From NCBI RefSeq assembly GCF_002911695.1, contig NZ_PQBS01000037.1, positions 1-64,000 of the forward strand: a DNA stretch of 64,000 bases, written 5' to 3'. Below, piece after piece: positions 45,931-54,993 of this stretch. A model generated the notes under the pieces. The model had not been told where the DNA came from and searched no databases. It saw nothing but the letters and a program-made list of their open reading frames with translations. Positions within the stretch are counted from its first letter, which is position 1. The number at the start of each line of letters is the position of its first letter. The position numbers were made by a program, and so were the translations under genes. This DNA is from Gracilimonas amylolytica (GTDB taxonomy: Bacteria; Bacteroidota; Rhodothermia; Balneolales; Balneolaceae).

Positions 45931-47403
45931 ATGAATACGACTGTAAGGAATATATTTGGAGTGGCTGCGGCCATTTTAGTTCTATTGGGATTTAATCTGG
46001 CCACAGATTCAAGCTCCGTTAGCTTTAATACAGCTGAAAATGATAAGGTGAAATCAGCTGAGAGCAGATCCGTCAATACCCTTCAGGATTTTAACGATGC
46101 CATCGTGGACATCGCTGAAAAGACAAATCCATCCGTAGTAACCATTACCACCAAGCGAACAGAGGAAGTGCGGGTCATCAATCCCTTTGCTCAGTTCTTT
46201 GGAAACCCAAGAGATCAGGGTGAAACCCGTGAAAGAACTCAGCGTGGACTCGGTTCCGGAGTGATCGTATCCGAAGAGGGATACATCCTGACCAACAACC
46301 ATGTGATCGCGGAAACGGATGAGATCACCGTAAGAATGTTCAATGGTAATGAGGTGAAGGCAGAATTAGTAGGAACCGATCCACAAACCGACATTGCTGT
46401 GTTAAAAGTAGAGGTGAATGATCTGCCGGCTGTAAATATGGGTGACAGTGATAATCTTAAAGTGGGGTCATTTGTATTGGCTATTGGAAGTCCTTTGGAT
46501 GAATCACTGGCCCACACTGTTTCTTTTGGTATTGTGAGTGCACGCGGGCGATCATTGAATAATTTAACCGCCTATGGAGATTACATTCAAACCGATGCCG
46601 CCATTAATCCGGGTAATTCGGGTGGTGCCCTGATCGATGTGAATGGTAATTTAGTAGGTATCAACTCAGCTATTGCATCCCGATCAGGAGGAAATGACGG
46701 TATTGGTTTTGCGATTCCTGTGAATCTGGCGAAAAGGATCATGACCGATCTGATCGAGGATGGAGAAGTAAGCCGAGGATATCTCGGAATGTACACCGGT
46801 GGCGAAGTGGACCAAACCATGGCACGTGCCCTCGGTCTTGATAATATTCGCGGGGTGATCGTTGGACGCGTAGAGGAAGGTGGTCCTGCTGATAAAGCCG
46901 GTTTGCAACAACAGGATGTGATCGTATCGCTGAACGGAGAGCAGATCAGAAACTGGGATGCCTTCAGAACAGAGATAGCCTCCAAAAAACCGGGGGATAA
47001 GATCGAACTTGGCCTAATACGGGATGGGGATGAAATAGAGCTAACCGTTACCTTAGGTGAGCGTCCTGAAGGTGAAGTGGCCGCAGCCGATCCCGCACAG
47101 ATGGAAAGTATGCAAGAGCGACTGGGTTTTACAGTGACCGGATTAGACGGATCCTTACGTGATCAACTACAACTGGATTCAGACACAGAAGGCGTGGTCG
47201 TACGATCCATAAGTGAAGGCAGTACTGCTTACGAGAGAGGATTGCGCAGGGGCGATGTGATAACCCGGGTTAAAAGGATCGAAGTATCAAGTTCTTCTGA
47301 ATTCTATGATGAAGTTGAAAAAGCCATAGATGCCGGAGACGAGGTTTTACTGCTGACCGTGCTAAGGAACGATATCGAGCAGTTTATTGCTTTTGAGCTA
47401 TAG
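45931..47403 (+). CDS. HtrA/DegP-like periplasmic serine protease
   Basis: 490 residues. A membrane or signal segment (8-25), a trypsin-like domain with H128 in TNNHVIAET, D in TDIAVLKV around 156 and S in GNSGGAL around 233, then two PDZ domains (about 285-380 and 405-490). It degrades or refolds damaged envelope proteins. It sits in a quality-control run with hsp20 upstream and clpB downstream. Confidence 0.95.
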   Translation: MNTTVRNIFGVAAAILVLLGFNLATDSSSVSFNTAENDKVKSAESRSVNTLQDFNDAIVDIAEKTNPSVVTITTKRTEEVRVINPFAQFFGNPRDQGETRERTQRGLGSGVIVSEEGYILTNNHVIAETDEITVRMFNGNEVKAELVGTDPQTDIAVLKVEVNDLPAVNMGDSDNLKVGSFVLAIGSPLDESLAHTVSFGIVSARGRSLNNLTAYGDYIQTDAAINPGNSGGALIDVNGNLVGINSAIASRSGGNDGIGFAIPVNLAKRIMTDLIEDGEVSRGYLGMYTGGEVDQTMARALGLDNIRGVIVGRVEEGGPADKAGLQQQDVIVSLNGEQIRNWDAFRTEIASKKPGDKIELGLIRDGDEIELTVTLGERPEGEVAAADPAQMESMQERLGFTVTGLDGSLRDQLQLDSDTEGVVVRSISEGSTAYERGLRRGDVITRVKRIEVSSSSEFYDEVEKAIDAGDEVLLLTVLRNDIEQFIAFEL

Positions 47404-47408
47404 AAGAC

Positions 47409-47454
47409 TTTGTACCCCAAAACCAAGACCATGGTCCCTGATACGGATCATGGT
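47409..47454 (+). ncRNA. TTTGTACCCC-box / CTGATAC-loop RNA motif, copy 1
   Basis: Box at 47409-47418, nine-base A-rich spacer, then a 10-bp stem 47428-47437/47445-47454 (one G-T pair) closed by the heptaloop CTGATAC. It starts six bases after the htrA stop. No T-run, so it is not a typical terminator. Family membership is supported by copy 2. Confidence 0.5.
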
Positions 47455-47562
47455 TTCTATCTTACTGATTGATAAACTCTATTGAATGCCTTGGTATTTA
47501 CGAATAATTACAAGGCATCTTTCTTCAGATGTTTTTATCTTAAGGGCGAAGAAATTTTTGAT

Positions 47563-47617
47563 TTTGTACCCCGAAAAACCCAAACCCTGAGTTCTGATAC
47601 AGCTCAGGGTTTTTTTA
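47563..47617 (+). ncRNA. TTTGTACCCC-box / CTGATAC-loop RNA motif, copy 2, with terminator
   Basis: Box at 47563-47572, eleven-base spacer, then a 10-bp stem 47584-47593/47601-47610 with the same CTGATAC loop and a T-run. The stem sequence differs from copy 1 at several paired positions while pairing is kept, which argues for a selected RNA structure. It also serves as a rho-independent terminator. Confidence 0.55.
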
Positions 47618-47691
47618 TGGCATGAATTTCCCTGTCACAGAGGCTTATCCGACGATATTCATGCCACATTCATAAATCCTTCTATTTTATT

Positions 47692-48165
47692 TAACCTGAG
47701 TTCGAAATAATTCTTTTGAAGTTGTCATCCTTGTAGATGTTTTAGGTAATTCGATGACAATGTTGGTTAAGATGAAGACCCTGAAGGGGTCACATCTGAA
47801 TAGCCCAGGATAAAGCCGCGTAAGCGGGTGCAACCCTGGGATACATAGTCCAAAAAAAGAAAACCCAAGAAAACAGAGATGCCAGTGTCTCTGTTGGTTT
47901 TCGCAGGGTTGCGGGAATCTGGTCATTAAAGAGAAGTTTGCCCAAGCTTCGAAAACCATGAGAGGTTTTAAACATGAATCGGGCGAAGCTTTGTTCAATG
48001 TACGCTTATTAACCCCGGACTGCTTCCATGCTATCGCATTTCATTGTCCGGGGTTATTCAGATGTGGCCCCTTCAGGGCTTTTTTAAATTTAGAAACTAC
48101 CCTCGAATTATCTAACCTCTATAAGAGTGACAACCAAGAGGTAGTTTTATATCGAACTCACGTTA
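47692..48165. repeat. MITE-like palindromic element
   Basis: Arms 47692-47809 and 48048-48165 are imperfect inverted copies of about 118 bp, best conserved at the inner end (CCCTGAAGGGG, CACATCTGAATA). Inside are several perfect stems: 47830-47838/47904-47912, 47872-47879/47888-47895, 47944-47951/47984-47991 and 48011-48020/48046-48055. No transposase is encoded. It resembles a non-autonomous element or REP-type cluster. Target duplication not found. Confidence 0.65.
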
Positions 48166-48208
48166 TTTAGTCAGATGTGAATTTCGGCAGAAGCCGGTAC
48201 TGAAATTA

Positions 48209-48222
48209 TGTCAATATTCAGG
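48209..48222 (+). promoter_or_regulatory. Motif shared with the hsp20 upstream region
   Basis: TGTCAATATTCAGG here, 58 bases before the clpB start, matches TGTCATATTCAGG at 45263-45275 upstream of hsp20 with one inserted base. It may be a common control element for stress genes, or chance. No good sigma-54 site follows it here. Confidence 0.3.
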
Positions 48223-48279
48223 TATAGGCATGATTTTGGTCATATTAATATCGAAACAAGAGAAAAAGGAGATTTTAAT

Positions 48280-50919
48280 ATGAACTTGAACAAATTTACG
48301 CTTAAAGCACAGGAAGCCGTTCAGAAAGCACTGGAGCTCGCACAAAGCGGGAACAATCAGGCGGTTGAACCGGCTCATATTTTGAAGGCTTTTCTGAGTG
48401 ATCAGGATAGCATCGTAAACACATTACTGGGTAAGCTTGGGGCCAATCCATCAGCCATCAGTAAGGTAGTGGATTCCATTCTGGAACGTTTGCCAAAAGT
48501 ACAGGGAGCATCCGTTTCGGGCCAATATCTTTCCAATACCAGTAAAGAGCTGTTTGATATAGCTCAGAAAGAAGGCACGAAGCTTGGAGATGAATATATC
48601 AGCTCGGAGCATGTACTGATCGGTATGGCAAGTATCAAAGGTGAGATCGCCAGCCTGTTGAATGACCAGAACGTGACTAAGGAAAATATTCTGAAAGTGC
48701 TTCAGGATGTCCGCGGAAACCAAACGGTTGATGACCCAAATGCCGAAAGCCGGTATGGAGCCCTGAAAAAGTACGGCCGCGACCTGAACGAACTGGCCGA
48801 AAAGAATAAACTGGATCCCGTTATTGGCCGTGATCAGGAGATCCGGCGCGTGATGCAGATCCTGACCCGGCGTACCAAGAACAATCCAGTTCTGATCGGT
48901 GAACCCGGGGTGGGTAAGACCGCCATTGCAGAAGGTATGGCTTTGCGAATTGTGCGCGGTGATGTGCCTGAAGGACTTAAATCAAAACGTATTGTGGCCC
49001 TCGATATGGGATCGCTGGTAGCAGGTACCAAATTCCGCGGTGAATTTGAAGAACGACTTAAAGCCGTGGTGAAAGATGTATCCGATTCTGACGGGGAAGT
49101 GATCCTCTTCATTGATGAGATCCACACACTGGTTGGAGCCGGAGCTACGGAAGGCGCCATGGATGCTGCCAATATCCTGAAGCCCGCACTGGCACGGGGA
49201 GAACTCCATGCCATCGGTGCCACCACCCTTGATGAATATCGAAAATACATTGAAAAAGACAAGGCTCTCGAACGCCGACTTCAAACTGTACTGGTTGGTG
49301 AGCCGAGTGTGGAAGATACCGTATCCATCCTCAGAGGATTGCAGGAACGTTATGAAGTGCACCATGGGGTTCGGATCACGGATGCGGCTGTGGTTGCAGC
49401 GGCAGAACTTTCGCATCGTTACATCGCTGATCGGTTCCTGCCGGACAAAGCCATTGACCTGATCGATGAGGCAGCTTCACGGTTACGCCTGCAAATTGAT
49501 TCCCTGCCGGAAGAACTGGATGCCATAGAGCGACAGATCCGTCAGCTGGAGATCGAGCGAGAGGCCCTGAAACGGGAAAAGGATCAGTCCAAGATGAAAG
49601 GCATCGAGAAGGAACTGGCCGACCTTGAGGAGCAGCGCAAAACCATGCGTGTTCAGTGGGAACAGGAGCGTGAGCTCATCCAAAAAGTGCGTGATACCAA
49701 GCAGGCTATTGATGATGCCCGAAACGAAGCGGACAAGGCCGAGCGTCAGGGTAATTATGAGAAAGTTGCCGAATTGAGATATGGAACCATCACCAAGCTG
49801 GAAGATGAGCTGGAAGATGCTCAAACCAAACTGGATGAGATGCAGGAAGATCAGTCCCTTCTAAAAGAGGAAGTGGATGCTGAGGATATTGCGGATATCG
49901 TATCCAGGTGGACAGGCATTCCGGTGCGCAAGATGCTGCAAAGTGAGCGTAAGAAATTACTTCACCTGGAAGAGGTCTTGCATAAACGAGTGATCGGACA
50001 AGACAAAGCCATCGAGGCGGTATCGAATGCGGTTCGTAGATCGCGGGCCGGACTTCAGGATGAACAGAAACCGATCGGTTCGTTCTTCTTCCTCGGTTCA
50101 ACCGGTGTGGGTAAGACCGAGCTGGCTCGTTCACTGGCAGATTTCCTGTTTAATGATGAGCAGGCGATGATCCGCATTGATATGAGTGAGTATATGGAGA
50201 AACACAGTGTCAGCCGTCTGGTTGGTGCTCCTCCGGGCTATGTGGGATATGATGAAGGTGGTCAGTTAACGGAAGCCGCTCGCCGGCATCCGTACTCAGT
50301 CATCCTGCTGGATGAGATCGAGAAAGCCCACCCTGATGTATTCAATATTCTGCTTCAGGTGCTGGATGAAGGTCGCCTGACAGATAACAAAGGCGTAACG
50401 GTGGACTTCAAGAACACCATCATCATCATGACTTCCAATATCGGTTCACACCTGATCTCCAATGAGATCGAGAAATCAGGTGGTAAAATGTCTGATGAGA
50501 AGTATGATGAGCTGCAGAACAAGCTGATCGAACAGCTCAAGCAGACGATCCGGCCTGAGTTCCTGAACCGTGTGGATGATACGATCGTGTTCCATCCACT
50601 GGGCCAAGAGCACATACGGGCTATTGTGGATATTCAAATGAGACGCGTTCACGAGATGCTGGCCAAGAGCCATGTGAAGCTGGATGTTCCGGACAATGTG
50701 AAAGACTGGCTGGCCGTGCGCGGATACGATCCGGTGTATGGTGCCCGACCGCTGAAGCGTGTGATACAGCAGAATATCACAAATAAACTGGCTTCACTGC
50801 TGATCAGCAGAGATGAGGAAGGCCCGGTTCATTTCGAGGCAACCATGAGCAAAAATGGGGAATCCATTGAATTTGCTGAGGTTGTGGAAGATGCCGAAGC
50901 CTGGGCAGAAGCGGATTAA
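48280..50919 (+). CDS. clpB: ClpB disaggregase
   Basis: 879 residues. AAA+ chaperone that rescues aggregated proteins with DnaK. Clp_N repeats 1-145; first ATPase with GEPGVGKTA near 207; middle coiled coil about 410-525; second ATPase with GSTGVGKTE near 608 and a C-terminal D2 small domain. A frame 72 bases longer is rejected because AAGGAG lies eight bases before 48280 and [15 protein letters not shown] is the standard N-terminus. Followed by a terminator. Confidence 0.97.
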   Translation: MNLNKFTLKAQEAVQKALELAQSGNNQAVEPAHILKAFLSDQDSIVNTLLGKLGANPSAISKVVDSILERLPKVQGASVSGQYLSNTSKELFDIAQKEGTKLGDEYISSEHVLIGMASIKGEIASLLNDQNVTKENILKVLQDVRGNQTVDDPNAESRYGALKKYGRDLNELAEKNKLDPVIGRDQEIRRVMQILTRRTKNNPVLIGEPGVGKTAIAEGMALRIVRGDVPEGLKSKRIVALDMGSLVAGTKFRGEFEERLKAVVKDVSDSDGEVILFIDEIHTLVGAGATEGAMDAANILKPALARGELHAIGATTLDEYRKYIEKDKALERRLQTVLVGEPSVEDTVSILRGLQERYEVHHGVRITDAAVVAAAELSHRYIADRFLPDKAIDLIDEAASRLRLQIDSLPEELDAIERQIRQLEIEREALKREKDQSKMKGIEKELADLEEQRKTMRVQWEQERELIQKVRDTKQAIDDARNEADKAERQGNYEKVAELRYGTITKLEDELEDAQTKLDEMQEDQSLLKEEVDAEDIADIVSRWTGIPVRKMLQSERKKLLHLEEVLHKRVIGQDKAIEAVSNAVRRSRAGLQDEQKPIGSFFFLGSTGVGKTELARSLADFLFNDEQAMIRIDMSEYMEKHSVSRLVGAPPGYVGYDEGGQLTEAARRHPYSVILLDEIEKAHPDVFNILLQVLDEGRLTDNKGVTVDFKNTIIIMTSNIGSHLISNEIEKSGGKMSDEKYDELQNKLIEQLKQTIRPEFLNRVDDTIVFHPLGQEHIRAIVDIQMRRVHEMLAKSHVKLDVPDNVKDWLAVRGYDPVYGARPLKRVIQQNITNKLASLLISRDEEGPVHFEATMSKNGESIEFAEVVEDAEAWAEAD

Positions 50920-50945
50920 GAATTAAAAATTCAAAATGATAGATT

Positions 50946-50982
50946 AAAAATGGGTTGTGGTGAAAGCTGCAGCCCATTTTTG
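50946..50982 (+). terminator. Rho-independent terminator after clpB
   Basis: A 12-bp stem 50946-50957/50970-50981 with one G-T pair, A-run before and T-run after. Confidence 0.88.
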
Positions 50983-50997
50983 TTTTGCTAAGTACTG

Positions 50998-51070
50998 ACT
51001 TCCCTCCGGAGGGACACCGGTTCGTTCTTGCTCAAGTCGCTCTGCGTTGGAGCAATAAATTCATGTACCT
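50998..51070. repeat. Palindromic repeats downstream of the nuclease gene
   Basis: A perfect palindrome TCCCTCCGGAGGGA (about 51001-51014), then a stretch containing CGCTCTGCgTTGGAGCAA that recurs inverted near 54867-54890. The two copies flank the nuclease and mutS2 genes. Confidence 0.5.
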
Positions 51071-51100
51071 CGATACTAAGGACTCGTATGAGCTTTTGTT

Positions 51101-52150
51101 TTAATAGCTAGTTGCTGCAGTTTTGAGTTGTTCAGAATATTTGTAAATATCAGTTAGTGATTCAATATCAACTCTTTGTCCATTTTTCTCTTCATCAAAT
51201 AAAGTCAAATACCAGTTTGTAGAGTTAAAATGCAATCTGCAAATTGGCTGTCTATTGTTATCGTCTAATAGAATTCCCATATAGCTTTTTGTATCTCGAT
51301 GAACAACTCTTTTAGGATCAACAACTGATGAAACAATGGCTTTCACAATATGGAATCCTTCAATTTCTTCTTCAGTAGTAACAACTCCGTTATCAGGTTC
51401 AGATACTTCGTCAATCTGTAGCTCTTGATCATCCTCTTCTTCATCAAAAGCGGAATCAATTTTAGCATTGATTTTTTCTCTGATGAATTGATTGAAAGCT
51501 TTTTTAACAATTGGAGTAAATTGTTCTTCAGTATTACTTGTAAACCTTCCATCATAAACTAATGATGTGAAAAATTTGACAAACTCTTTTGTAGGCTCCT
51601 CTAAAAGTTTCGCTATTTCACGTTTAATAGCTTTGGTGTATTTAAGTTCAACAGCAGTTTCTAAAGTTGCATCTAAGTCAAAAGTACCTTTTGATATTTT
51701 TTTTAGTTGTGGGATTAAATGTTCATCAATATTGAGCAGGTCCAGTTCCATGTATGGTTTATCATCCATTTTGTTGGATTCTTCTAAATCCGAATAGAAG
51801 TGATAAAATCTACCATCCGTGACAATCCCAAGTTTTGCCTCACTTACAGAGTAATAGCGATATAATTGAGAAGGAGCTTTTTCAGATAAATTTGTATCAA
51901 ACTTTTTACACTCAAAGAGAATAGCAGGCTTACCATCAATAAAAATTGCATAATCAACTTTTTCACCCTTCTTAATACCAACATCAGCAGTGAATTCTGG
52001 AACAACTTCATCGGGATTAAATACATCATAACCCAATGATTTAATGAACGGCATTACAAATGCATTTTTGGTAGCCTCTTCAGTTAACACCTTGTCTTTC
52101 TGCCTTTCAATATTATTGGCGATTGATTTGAGCTGATCAATTAAATCCAT
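51101..52150 (-). CDS. Solitary type I restriction-like (HSDR_N) endonuclease-domain protein
   Basis: 349 residues. The first 160 hold a PD-(D/E)xK nuclease core: D in EKVDYAIFIDG and ECKK in ILFECKKFD, the N-terminal domain of HsdR-like proteins. No helicase domain is fused and no HsdM/HsdS genes are near. The rest is unassigned: helical about 165-235, an acidic patch near 237-262, then a beta-rich C-terminal part (about 265-340). Base composition is visibly A+T-richer than its neighbours and repeats flank both sides, signs of transfer. A defence role is possible but unproven. Confidence 0.8.
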   Translation of the reverse strand: MDLIDQLKSIANNIERQKDKVLTEEATKNAFVMPFIKSLGYDVFNPDEVVPEFTADVGIKKGEKVDYAIFIDGKPAILFECKKFDTNLSEKAPSQLYRYYSVSEAKLGIVTDGRFYHFYSDLEESNKMDDKPYMELDLLNIDEHLIPQLKKISKGTFDLDATLETAVELKYTKAIKREIAKLLEEPTKEFVKFFTSLVYDGRFTSNTEEQFTPIVKKAFNQFIREKINAKIDSAFDEEEDDQELQIDEVSEPDNGVVTTEEEIEGFHIVKAIVSSVVDPKRVVHRDTKSYMGILLDDNNRQPICRLHFNSTNWYLTLFDEEKNGQRVDIESLTDIYKYSEQLKTAATSY

Positions 52151-52237
52151 TTTTCCCTTTAAACTATTTAATAACTGATTGTTAGTGTAATGAAATATTT
52201 TGATAGAATCTAATGAATAACTATTTCAGAATACTCA

Positions 52238-52295
52238 TTCTCGTTCCGAAGGTCTCGTTCGGAATGCCTGCCGGAACTTCCGGTTCCTTGTCTAT
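52238..52295. repeat. Inverted repeats upstream of the nuclease gene
   Basis: TTCCGAA/TTCGGAA arms around 52244-52265 and CCGGAAcTTCCGG around 52272-52284 lie just outside the start of the nuclease gene, mirroring the repeats beyond its stop. Confidence 0.45.
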
Positions 52296-52367
52296 AAGTG
52301 ATACCTTGGCGATGAAGCAGATCAGCTGACCCAAAAAATAATTGTTCGCATCACCATAAACCTTACC

Positions 52368-54779
52368 CTACTTCAATTCAACGATCGTAACCCCGGCGCC
52401 ACCTCGTTCAATCGGTGCCGTTTCAACCCGTTTTACATCATTACGGGTGTTTAAATATGATTGGATCTGACTTCTCAAGATCCCATCTCCTTTGCCGTGA
52501 ATGATCTCAACCTGATTCATATTTCTGAAAACAGCCCGGTCTATGTATTGGGTGACTTCATGCAGGGCATCCTCAGTTCTCATACCCCGTACTTCAATGG
52601 ATGGCTTCACAAGACCTTTGGTCAGGTCACTGTCACCCACAATGACCGATGAACGGGCTTTCGATATCTTTTTCTTTTTGGGCTGCTCCACTTTTACCAG
52701 GTTCTTATACTTGGTCTTTAGCCTGAGTCCTCCCGCCTGAACCACAGCGTTTTTACCGGTGATCTCAACTAACTCTCCCGTTGTATGGCCATCTTTGAAC
52801 CGAACATGGTCTCCAGTTTTGGGTGGGTCATCGGTGACCTGCTCCCGCTCCTCTTTTTTCTCCTCAATTTCCTTCAGCGATCGGTCGATGTCCTTCTTTT
52901 CCTGATCCACTTCCTTGCGGATCTCCTTGATCTCATCCTTATCCGCCTTATTCTGCTCAACGATGCGCTGTACCGCCTGTTCTACCCGTTGATTGGCCGA
53001 ATCCATGATGGATTTAGCTTCCTTCAAAGCCTTCTCACGGATCTTCTCCTTATCCTTTTCAATGGCTTGTATCTTATTTTCGAATTTCTTCCGTTCCGAT
53101 TCTGCCTTGGCCTGAAGGGAGGTGTATTTGTCTTTTAACTCAGCAGCTTGCTGGGACTTGGTTTCCAATTCAGTGATAAGCGATTCCATCTTATTCTTAG
53201 CCTCCCCCAGCAATACCCTCGCTCGTTTCAGTACATCTTCATCAAGTTGCATACGCTGAGCGATCTCAAAAGCGTAACTGCTTCCGGGTATTCCTTTCTT
53301 GAACTTGTACGTAGGGGAGAGGGTCGCCTGATCAAACTCCATGGATCCGTTTACCGCCATAGGATGTTCGTGTGCAAATACTTTCAGTGAACCGTGATGG
53401 GTGGTTACAATCACCTTACAGTCCTGCTCCAGCATGCGTTCGATAAACGACTGGAAAAGGGCTCCACCTTCCTCAGGATCGGTACCCGCAGCGGCTTCGT
53501 CGATCAAAACCAGGCTTCCGGCCTCAAATTTCTTGATGGTTTCCCGCATCCACTGGAGTCGGGATGAAAAGGTACTCAGGTCATCTTCAATGGATTGATC
53601 ATCCCCCATATCTACAAATAATCCTGAGAAAATGGGTAATTCAGAAGTCGGGTCGGCCGGTACTCCAAAACCGGATTGCATCATCAGGGATAACAATCCC
53701 ACGGTCTTCATGGCAACAGATTTACCGCCCGCATTGGGTCCGGTGATCATCAGGCAGCGTTCATCCTCTTCCATCTTCAAAAACAATGGGATGATGGTTT
53801 CCCGGTCTTCCTTTTTACGGATGTTGAGGTTTTTGAGCCGTAAGATCGGGTTATAGGCTTCTTTTACACTCAGGTAATTCTTTTGGGCTAAAATGGGAAT
53901 CTGACCTTCCAGCTTTTTGGTAAGCTTGGCTTTCGCTGCGATCACATCGATCTTGGCAAGGAACAGGGTATTTTGATCGATATAATCTCTGTTCTTTCGG
54001 ACATGATTGGTCAGTTCCCGCAGGATCCGTTCGATCTCCCGTTGTTCCTCAGCTTCGAACTGCCTGATCTCATTGTTCATATTCAGGGCTTCAACCGGCT
54101 CAATGTAAACCGTTTGTCCGCTTGAGGAGACATCATGCACAAAGCCCTGTACTTTCCTCTTGAACTCAGCCTGAATTGGGATCACCATTCGGCCATTACG
54201 AATCGTGGCACCTTCATCAGAGGTCATGCCATCTTTAGCCGCTTTGCTCATGGCCCGGTTTATGGTGCCGCGAAGGTCACTTTTTCTCTTGTTTAATTTT
54301 CTCCGAATGGATTGAAGTTCAGGACTGGCATCATCCCTGAGTTCACCATGGTCTGTGACCTTCTCTTTAATGCTTTTTTCAAGATCCTTCATTGGGATGA
54401 GTCCCTCTGAAACTTTAGTAAGTTCCGGATACTCATCGCTCCTCTGCCTGATAAAACTTTTGACCCTGCGGGTCACCGAGCAGATCTTAAGAATATCCAC
54501 AAAGGCAGGCAGGGGGATCAGGCTTCCTTCAGCTTTGGAAGCTGAGAGGTAGTCTCGAATCTCGGGGACTTCACCTAAAGGAAAGGGATCCGGGTCCTCC
54601 AGGATCTGCAGCATTTCGGCCGTCTGACTGGTAAGCAGTTCAACTCGTTTGGGGTCGGAGGTAGGTCGTAGTGATTCGAGAAGTTCTTCTGAACGAACAG
54701 ACTGGGTAAGCTTCAGGGCTGCTATTCGGATTTGCTCAAAGCCAAGTTTATCTAAAAGGGAGTCGGGGTATATCTTCAT
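52368..54779 (-). CDS. mutS2: MutS2 family ATPase/endonuclease
   Basis: 803 residues. MutS core and ATPase with GPNAGGKSVAMKT near residue 345 and a DDQSIEDDLSTFSSR signature, a long coiled coil (about 510-640), and a C-terminal Smr nuclease domain with IHGKGDGILR. No mismatch-recognition domain at the N-terminus, as expected. Relatives suppress recombination or rescue collided ribosomes. Confidence 0.96.
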   Translation of the reverse strand: MKIYPDSLLDKLGFEQIRIAALKLTQSVRSEELLESLRPTSDPKRVELLTSQTAEMLQILEDPDPFPLGEVPEIRDYLSASKAEGSLIPLPAFVDILKICSVTRRVKSFIRQRSDEYPELTKVSEGLIPMKDLEKSIKEKVTDHGELRDDASPELQSIRRKLNKRKSDLRGTINRAMSKAAKDGMTSDEGATIRNGRMVIPIQAEFKRKVQGFVHDVSSSGQTVYIEPVEALNMNNEIRQFEAEEQREIERILRELTNHVRKNRDYIDQNTLFLAKIDVIAAKAKLTKKLEGQIPILAQKNYLSVKEAYNPILRLKNLNIRKKEDRETIIPLFLKMEEDERCLMITGPNAGGKSVAMKTVGLLSLMMQSGFGVPADPTSELPIFSGLFVDMGDDQSIEDDLSTFSSRLQWMRETIKKFEAGSLVLIDEAAAGTDPEEGGALFQSFIERMLEQDCKVIVTTHHGSLKVFAHEHPMAVNGSMEFDQATLSPTYKFKKGIPGSSYAFEIAQRMQLDEDVLKRARVLLGEAKNKMESLITELETKSQQAAELKDKYTSLQAKAESERKKFENKIQAIEKDKEKIREKALKEAKSIMDSANQRVEQAVQRIVEQNKADKDEIKEIRKEVDQEKKDIDRSLKEIEEKKEEREQVTDDPPKTGDHVRFKDGHTTGELVEITGKNAVVQAGGLRLKTKYKNLVKVEQPKKKKISKARSSVIVGDSDLTKGLVKPSIEVRGMRTEDALHEVTQYIDRAVFRNMNQVEIIHGKGDGILRSQIQSYLNTRNDVKRVETAPIERGGAGVTIVELK

Positions 54780-54825
54780 TAATGAGGTTTGGACTGAATA
54801 TGCTGACTCCTAAAGATAAAGGTAG

Positions 54826-54985
54826 CAGCACTCGTTCCCAAGCAGGCTTTGGAGGTGCACTGTTTGCTCCAATGCAGAGCGTAGCAGCGAGATTTAACTG
54901 GAATCGATCCCAAGCCGGAGCGTCGGAATCGTTCCCAAGCTCCTGCTTGGTGAACTAGTCTTAAATCGGAGCTTGGGATCGATTC
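54826..54985. repeat. Nested inverted repeats between mutS2 and the TonB receptor gene
   Basis: A perfect 15-bp inverted repeat GAATCGATCCCAAGC (54901-54915) with its reverse at 54971-54985 encloses the hairpin GTTCCCAAGC...GCTTGGTGAAC (54931-54955). A related CGTTCCCAAGCAGG lies near 54833. The core recurs at 15554. Probable dispersed repeats, perhaps also terminating the receptor transcript. Confidence 0.6.
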
Positions 54986-54993
54986 TAAACGGG

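Larger units (their letters stand above)
47404..48279. other. Long non-coding region: two RNA-motif copies and a MITE-like element
   Basis: 876 bases between the HtrA gene and clpB. Contents: two box-plus-hairpin motifs (47409-47454, 47563-47612), the second doubling as a terminator; an approximately 475-bp palindromic element (47692-48165); then the clpB leader. Short frames here (up to about 100 codons) run through the hairpins and are not credible genes. Confidence 0.7.

Noticed and set aside
47687-47998. 103-codon minus-strand frame between htrA and clpB
   Set aside because: Runs through the inverted arm and hairpins of the palindromic element; no homology recognised.
48223-48240. Sigma-54 promoter before clpB
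   Set aside because: AGGCATGATTTTGG resembles a -24/-12 site, but the GC dinucleotide is missing at the required ten-base spacing.
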